Source: JANJWP01 sp049301335
GTDB taxonomy: Bacteria > Patescibacteriota > Gracilibacteria > BD1-5 > UBA2023
NCBI GenBank assembly: GCA_049301335.1
Contig: JBAQKV010000047.1
Location: 1-12,144, forward strand
Length of the DNA: 12,144 nt
Reading direction: 5' to 3'
The position numbers and the translations under genes are program-made. The notes under the pieces are model-generated. The model was not told where the DNA came from. It made no database searches and was given only the letters and a program-made list of their open reading frames with translations. This document shows positions 8,783-12,144 of the stretch, piece by piece (the first letter of the stretch is position 1; every line of letters begins with the position of its first letter).

Positions 8783-10222
8783 ATGAAATACGAAATCGTC
8801 ATGGGTCTCGAGACCCACGTCCGCGTGAAATCCGAAACCAAAATGTTCTGTTCCTGCCGCAACGCGGTAGCGCTCGCCGAAGAGCCGAACGAGAACGTCT
8901 GCGGCGTCTGCATGGGCTTTCCGGGCATGCTCCCGGTCCTCAACGACAAGATCGTCGATTTGGCCGTGCGCGCTTCCAATGCCATGCGCATGACGGTGAA
9001 CGAGGTTTCGATCTTCGACCGCAAGTCGTATTTCTACCCGGATCTTCCGACCGGTTTCCAAATCACCCAGCTGTTCCGTCCCATCGCCGAACACGGCGTA
9101 GTTTCTACCATGGTCGAAGGCGTCGAAAAGACCTTCCGTATCGGCCGAATGCACATCGAAAACGATGCGGGCAAGCTCGTCCACGCCGGTTCTTCGACCC
9201 TCCTCGACTACAACCGCGCGGGTTCGCCGCTCATGGAAATCGTCACCGAGCCCGACTTCCGCTCGAAGGCCGACGTCATCGCCTATCTCGAAGAGCTCCA
9301 GAAGATCATGCGTTGGTGCGGCGCTTCCGACGCCGACATGGAAAAGGGGCAGCTTCGCTGCGACGTCAACATCTCCATCCGCCTCGCGGGCACCGACGTC
9401 CTCAACAACCGCGTAGAACTCAAGAACCTCAACTCGTTCTCGGCCATCGGCCGCGCCATCGACAACGAATACGCGCGCCAGATCGAAATGTACGAAGCCG
9501 GAGTCCGTGTGGCGCAGGAAACCCGCGGCTGGGACGACGAGCACGGCGAATCCCGCCCGCAGCGCTCCAAGGAGGACGCCATGGATTACCGCTACTTCCC
9601 GGAACCGGACCTTCCGCCGCTCCACGTTTCGAAGGAATTCGTCGACGCCCGACTCGTACCCGAACTCCCCATCGACCGCCGCCGCAAATACCTTGCCGAT
9701 TACAAGCTTCAGGAGGATGACGCGCGCATCCTTTCGAACGAAAGAACGCTCTCCGACTACTACGAAGAACTCGTTACGCTCACGGGCGACGCCAAGAAGT
9801 CGTGCTCGTACGTTACGACCGTCCTTTTCGCCATCGTTCAGGAGCACAACGCCCGCGTCCGCTCCGAAGAATCCAAGTCGTTCCTCGCGGTTCCCGCTAA
9901 AGAGCTCGCCCGTGTCATCGCCCTCGTGGCGAAGGACGAGCTCTCTTCCACCAATTCCAAAGCGGTAGTCGAAGAACTTTTCGAAAACGGAGGTTCCACC
10001 GACGAAATCGTCGACCGTCTCGGTCTTCGCCAGGTTAACGATACCGGCGCTCTCGAAGCCGTGGTCGAACAGGTGGTTACCGAGTTCGCCGCGCAGGTCG
10101 CCGAATACCAGGCCGGCAAGGTCCAGCTCTTCGGCTTCCTCGTCGGTTCGTGCATGAAGGCGTCGAAGGGGCAGGGGAATCCCAAGATGTTCACCGACAT
10201 GCTCAAGAAGCGGCTCGGGTAG
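8783..10222 (+). CDS. gatB: Asp-tRNA(Asn)/Glu-tRNA(Gln) amidotransferase subunit B
   Basis: GatB transfers ammonia onto misacylated Glu-tRNA(Gln) or Asp-tRNA(Asn) as part of the cytoplasmic GatCAB complex. The 479-residue product begins with MKYEIVMGLETHV, the family N-terminus. Zinc-site cysteines are C23, C25, C40 and C43 (FCSC...VCGVC), followed by GFPGMLPVLN. The kinase-like cradle continues with DYNRAGSPLMEIVTEPD and later MDYRYFPEPDLPPL. The C-terminal helical and YqeY-like tRNA-binding tail ends KASKGQGNPKMFTDMLKKRL, typical of GatB. Length is normal; stop is TAG; there are no UGA codons. gatA and gatC are not in the window. It is divergent from the protease, and a hairpin about 48 bases downstream may terminate it. 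Confidence 0.97.
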   Translation: MKYEIVMGLETHVRVKSETKMFCSCRNAVALAEEPNENVCGVCMGFPGMLPVLNDKIVDLAVRASNAMRMTVNEVSIFDRKSYFYPDLPTGFQITQLFRPIAEHGVVSTMVEGVEKTFRIGRMHIENDAGKLVHAGSSTLLDYNRAGSPLMEIVTEPDFRSKADVIAYLEELQKIMRWCGASDADMEKGQLRCDVNISIRLAGTDVLNNRVELKNLNSFSAIGRAIDNEYARQIEMYEAGVRVAQETRGWDDEHGESRPQRSKEDAMDYRYFPEPDLPPLHVSKEFVDARLVPELPIDRRRKYLADYKLQEDDARILSNERTLSDYYEELVTLTGDAKKSCSYVTTVLFAIVQEHNARVRSEESKSFLAVPAKELARVIALVAKDELSSTNSKAVVEELFENGGSTDEIVDRLGLRQVNDTGALEAVVEQVVTEFAAQVAEYQAGKVQLFGFLVGSCMKASKGQGNPKMFTDMLKKRLG

Positions 10223-10256
10223 GCTATTCGTGCCAAGAGTAAATCCACATTCACGA

Positions 10257-10284
10257 TTGACAATTCGATTCGCGACGGTATAAA
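10257..10284 (+). promoter_or_regulatory. Consensus-like promoter of the three-gene cassette
   Basis: TTGACA (10257-10262), a 16-bp spacer and TATAAA (10279-10284) make the best sigma-70-type promoter in the window. A start near 10290 would leave a leader of about 45 bases before the first ATG. The -10 box lies at the centre of a perfect inverted repeat. Confidence 0.65.
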
Positions 10285-10301
10285 AACACCGTCGCGATTT
10301 T
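10270..10301 (+). repeat. Perfect 10-bp inverted repeat: gatB terminator and/or operator
   Basis: TCGCGACGGT (10270-10279) and ACCGTCGCGA (10288-10297) flank an 8-nt loop and are followed by TTTT (10298-10301). As RNA from gatB it would be a modest intrinsic terminator. As DNA it is a palindrome straddling the -10 box of the next promoter, as an operator would be. Either or both roles are possible. Confidence 0.6.
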
Positions 10302-10321
10302 GCGTCCACAAACACATACCG

Positions 10322-10329
10322 AAAGGAGG
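10322..10329 (+). promoter_or_regulatory. Strong Shine-Dalgarno site for the first cassette gene
   Basis: AAAGGAGG lies 5 bases before the ATG at 10335. The housekeeping genes in this window have no comparable site, so this one stands out. Confidence 0.75.
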
Positions 10330-10334
10330 GCATC

Positions 10335-10631
10335 ATGCCCAATTGCACCGGAGCCGATTGTTTCTGCAAACGACCGAAGGCCGAGCATGCGCCGGAACCC
10401 CCGGACGTCATCGAGGTTTCCTTGAAGCACGTCCCCCAGATCACCGCGTATCTCGATTCGATCAAGGGTGGCGACGAAGACGTCCTCAAGATGCGCCTCG
10501 CCGAGATTCGCCAGGAAAAATGGACGAAAGCCGAATGGAACGTCTTCGGCATCGCGGCACGCGTCGCGCTGCTGAACCATTCCGCCTATGGCATCGTTCT
10601 GAGCGCCATCCAGGAAATGGGCGGTTATTGA
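10335..10631 (+). CDS. Unrecognised small protein, cassette member 1
   Basis: 98 residues if TGA at 10629-10631 is a stop. I do not recognise the family. The N-terminus has a cysteine cluster (C4, C9, C11) and a proline-rich stretch; residues about 29-98 form the domain shared by the three cassette products. That domain has a leading charged helix, the motif KWTKAEWN (W63, W68, N69) and, 26 residues after W68, a terminal QEMGG. It looks soluble and helical, without signal peptide or membrane segment. The start is set by a strong Shine-Dalgarno site. In a UGA=Gly genome the TGA would instead lead in frame into member 2 after eight linker codons, giving a two-domain fusion. Which reading is used cannot be decided here. 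Confidence 0.65.
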   Translation: MPNCTGADCFCKRPKAEHAPEPPDVIEVSLKHVPQITAYLDSIKGGDEDVLKMRLAEIRQEKWTKAEWNVFGIAARVALLNHSAYGIVLSAIQEMGGY

Positions 10632-10652
10632 AACCCGAAACAGGAGCAGGAT

Positions 10653-10910
10653 ATGTCGGATCCTAAAAACCAAGTAACCGCGGAACTCGATTTTTCCGCA
10701 AGCTTCGAAATCGGCGAATTCGTTCGCCAAATGGCCGGCTGCGACGAAGAAGCCTACTACCGCTACCAGATTTCCCAGCTTCGCAAGAAGCAATGGACGC
10801 CCGGGGCGTGGAACCTCCTCGTCACCGTCGTCTCGGTCGTTTTCTACGGAAACGGCCAACGTAAGGAAGAAGTTCTGGAAATCGCGCGGGAAATGGGGGC
10901 CACCCTATGA
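10653..10910 (+). CDS. Unrecognised small protein, cassette member 2 (paralogue)
   Basis: 85 residues if TGA 10908-10910 is a stop. It contains the same domain as its neighbours: a charged helix, QWTPGAWN (W48, W53, N54), a hydrophobic stretch (LLVTVVSVVF) and, 27 residues after W53, REMG, ending three residues later. The start ATG is preceded by AGGAG at a good distance and lies 21 bases after the TGA of member 1, in the same frame. Its TGA overlaps the ATG of member 3 as ATGA, the arrangement of translationally coupled genes. The function is unknown. With UGA read as Gly it would be the second half of a fusion with member 1. Confidence 0.65.
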   Translation: MSDPKNQVTAELDFSASFEIGEFVRQMAGCDEEAYYRYQISQLRKKQWTPGAWNLLVTVVSVVFYGNGQRKEEVLEIAREMGATL

Positions 10911-11245
10911 CCGGCGCGGCTATCCGAAACTTTCTCGATACGCAAGAAGCAGCGCGTCGGCGTTCGACCTGGAATTGGTCGCGCCGCCCGTACGCTTCGG
11001 TAATCGTCGACATGACCGCGAAAGAAGACATCCAGGAACTCGTTCTGGAGATGCTGACCAAATCGCGAGAAGGCCTGACGCAAAAAGAAATGGACGATTT
11101 CCTCTCCAAAAAGAGGACTCCCGAGGCTTGGAACCTCGTTTCGCTCGTATTGCAGACCCTGTTCGAAGACCATCCGTCGGCACCCGACATCCTTCGGAAA
11201 ATCCAAGACATGGGCTGTCTCGAGTGGAAGTCCGATCCACGTTAG
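10907..11245 (+). CDS. Unrecognised small protein, cassette member 3 (paralogue)
   Basis: 112 residues from the ATG at 10907, or 77 from the in-frame ATG at 11012; stop TAG. The shared domain occupies about residues 37-105: RTPEAWN (W75, N76), where the first tryptophan is replaced by Arg, and QDMG 26 residues after W75. A short polar tail WKSDPR follows. The upstream start forms an ATGA overlap with member 2 and has GGGGG upstream; the downstream start gives a product close in size to the domain and would be needed if member 2 is read through its TGA. The first 35 residues are Arg- and Trp-rich with no match in the other two. Function unknown; a strong terminator follows. Confidence 0.68.
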   Translation: MTGAAIRNFLDTQEAARRRSTWNWSRRPYASVIVDMTAKEDIQELVLEMLTKSREGLTQKEMDDFLSKKRTPEAWNLVSLVLQTLFEDHPSAPDILRKIQDMGCLEWKSDPR

Positions 11246-11268
11246 TTCGCTTGAAAAGGAGGCGAACT
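11244..11268 (+). other. Hairpin with an orphan Shine-Dalgarno sequence
   Basis: AGTTCGC/GCGAACT forms a 7-bp stem whose 11-nt loop contains AAAAGGAG. It directly follows the stop of member 3 and precedes the terminator. No start codon lies at a suitable distance downstream. Confidence 0.4.
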
Positions 11269-11269
11269 T

Positions 11270-11298
11270 AAAACCCCCGCGGAATGCGGGGGTTTTTT
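11270..11298. terminator. Bidirectional intrinsic terminator between the cassette and map
   Basis: A perfect GC-rich stem (ACCCCCGC/GCGGGGGT) with a 5-nt loop has six T on the plus strand and four on the minus strand. It should end the cassette transcript and the convergent map transcript. Confidence 0.9.
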
Positions 11299-11339
11299 CT
11301 TTGGGGGATTTTCGGATGCCGGCCTCGGGTAGGGCGCGA

Positions 11340-12113
11340 TTACGTCGTCGTGAGGATTTCGCAACCGTCTTCCGTCACGAGGATGGTATGTTCGAACTGC
11401 GCGCTGAGCTTGCCGTCGAAAGTCTTGACCGTCCATCCGTCCGAAAGGAGTTTGGTCTTATGGGTTCCCGCGTTGATCATCGGCTCGATGGTGAAGACCA
11501 TGCCGACTTCCATCTTCGAACCGGAATCCTTGGGAGCCTTGTGCACGATGTACGGCTCTTCGTGGAAGTACACGCCCGTCCCGTGGCCGGTGTAGTCGCG
11601 AACGACACCGTATCCGAGTTTTTCCGCGTAGTTGCCGATGGCGAAACCGATGTTTCCGAAGCGGTTACCGGGGCGGACTTCGGAAATGCCGATTTCCAAC
11701 GCCTTTTTCGTGGCGTCGACGAGCTTTTTCGATTCGTTCGAAACGTTGCCTACGAGGTACATGCGGGAAGTGTCGCCGAAGTACCCGTCGACGATGGTGG
11801 TGACGTCGATATTCACGATGTCGCCTTCCTTGAGGACGGTATTCGGGGAAGGAATCCCGTGACAGACGACGTCGCCGATGGAGATGCAGGTGAACTTTGG
11901 GTAGCCGTGGTACCCGATGCAGGCCGAAATGCCGCCGTTCTTCAGAATGAACGCGTTGCAGATGTTGTCGAGCTCCTCGGTGTTGACGCCCGGCTTCACG
12001 TACTGAGAGATCATGTCGAGCGTCGCCGCGGCGAGCCAGGAAGACCTGCGGATGCCCTCGATCTGTTCGGGGGTCTTGATGATGATGCCGTTCTGGCGGT
12101 GGGCTTTGGACAT
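11340..12113 (-). CDS. map: Methionine aminopeptidase, type I
   Basis: Cytoplasmic dimetal enzyme that removes the initiator methionine from new proteins whose second residue is small. The 257-residue product has all five metal ligands of the pita-bread fold: D103 (NIDVTT), D114 (GDTSR), H177 (TGHGTG), E210 (TIEPM) and E241 (FEHTI). The substrate-contacting histidines are H85 (CHGIP) and H184 (FHEEP). There is no N-terminal zinc-finger extension, so it is the short type Ia form. Stop is TAA; no UGA codons. No Shine-Dalgarno site precedes the ATG, but a perfect -10 box lies 22 bases upstream. It is convergent with the cassette and shares its terminator. Confidence 0.97.
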   Translation of the reverse strand: MSKAHRQNGIIIKTPEQIEGIRRSSWLAAATLDMISQYVKPGVNTEELDNICNAFILKNGGISACIGYHGYPKFTCISIGDVVCHGIPSPNTVLKEGDIVNIDVTTIVDGYFGDTSRMYLVGNVSNESKKLVDATKKALEIGISEVRPGNRFGNIGFAIGNYAEKLGYGVVRDYTGHGTGVYFHEEPYIVHKAPKDSGSKMEVGMVFTIEPMINAGTHKTKLLSDGWTVKTFDGKLSAQFEHTILVTEDGCEILTTT

Positions 12114-12135
12114 GGTATTCGGGAAATGACGTGCG

Positions 12136-12141
12136 ATTATA
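12136..12141 (-). promoter_or_regulatory. -10 box of the map promoter
   Basis: TATAAT on the minus strand, 22 bases before the map ATG, matches the -10 consensus exactly. The -35 box would lie beyond the window edge. The short leader without a Shine-Dalgarno site agrees with the other housekeeping genes here. Confidence 0.55.
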
Positions 12142-12144
12142 CGG

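Larger units (their letters stand above)
10335..11003 (+). other. Alternative reading: cassette members 1 and 2 fused under code 25
   Basis: If UGA is glycine here as in the rest of the window, the frame from 10335 passes TGA at 10629-10631, enters member 2 in the same frame, passes TGA at 10908-10910 and stops at TAA 11001-11003. This gives 222 residues with two copies of the domain and an Arg-rich tail of about 30 residues with no domain look. Member 3 would then start at ATG 11012, 8 bases downstream, and be 77 residues long, close to a bare domain. Against this reading are the well-placed Shine-Dalgarno site before member 2 and the ATGA overlap. Confidence 0.45.

Noticed and set aside
8744..10552. 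Long minus-strand open frame (602 codons) opposite gatB
   Set aside because: Low-complexity charged product, no domain; gatB on the plus strand is certain. The frame also overlaps the cassette start.
11299..11339. Short stretch between the terminator and the map stop
   Set aside because: No open frame, repeat or hairpin that I could support.

Overview
The window reads as a piece of chromosome from a bacterium that translates UGA as glycine (genetic code 25), which points to the Gracilibacteria/Absconditabacteria (BD1-5/GN02/SR1) part of the candidate phyla radiation. Read with the standard code, three genes break at TGA codons. Read with UGA = Gly they become continuous, and several of the UGA codons sit where the protein family has a conserved glycine: the DRLSRN...G motif of a serine recombinase, the GYNNAYW motif of an M4 metallopeptidase, and the GG of a surface beta-domain. 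I count 12 such codons. All confidently recognised genes end in TAA or TAG. The DNA looks G+C-rich by eye, which seems high for this group.

Layout. (1) 1-1284 (+): 3' part of a large serine recombinase whose last codons run into the 3' end of tRNA-Trp(CCA) (1270-1344, -). (2) 1270-3290 (-): a translation operon, transcribed rpsB, a small membrane protein of the DUF4870/Tic20-like type, tsf, then tRNA-Trp. It has a structured leader upstream of rpsB and an intrinsic terminator at 1226-1252, inside the recombinase reading frame. (3) 3469-8682 (-): one 1737-residue secreted thermolysin-like (M4) protease with a signal peptide, FTP/PepSY-type propeptide, catalytic domain, jelly-roll domain, several Ig/FN3-like domains, a nine-glycine linker and a lysine-rich tail. 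It carries 10 of the 12 recoded UGA codons and ends at a strong terminator (3379-3421). (4) 8783-10222 (+): gatB, divergent from the protease. (5) 10257-11298 (+): a self-contained cassette of three small, mutually related, unrecognised proteins with its own consensus promoter, Shine-Dalgarno sites and terminator. (6) 11340-12113 (-): methionine aminopeptidase (map), convergent with the cassette.

The cassette is the most unusual part. Two of its three reading frames appear to stop at TGA just after the shared domain, followed by a Shine-Dalgarno site with ATG or by an ATGA overlap. That is normal standard-code operon design inside a genome where TGA should be read as glycine. Either these are foreign genes, or the host makes a two-domain fusion by reading through. 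The housekeeping genes here (rpsB, tsf, gatB, map) supply ribosome, elongation, tRNA charging and N-terminal processing functions. The protease is probably the main surface-interaction protein.
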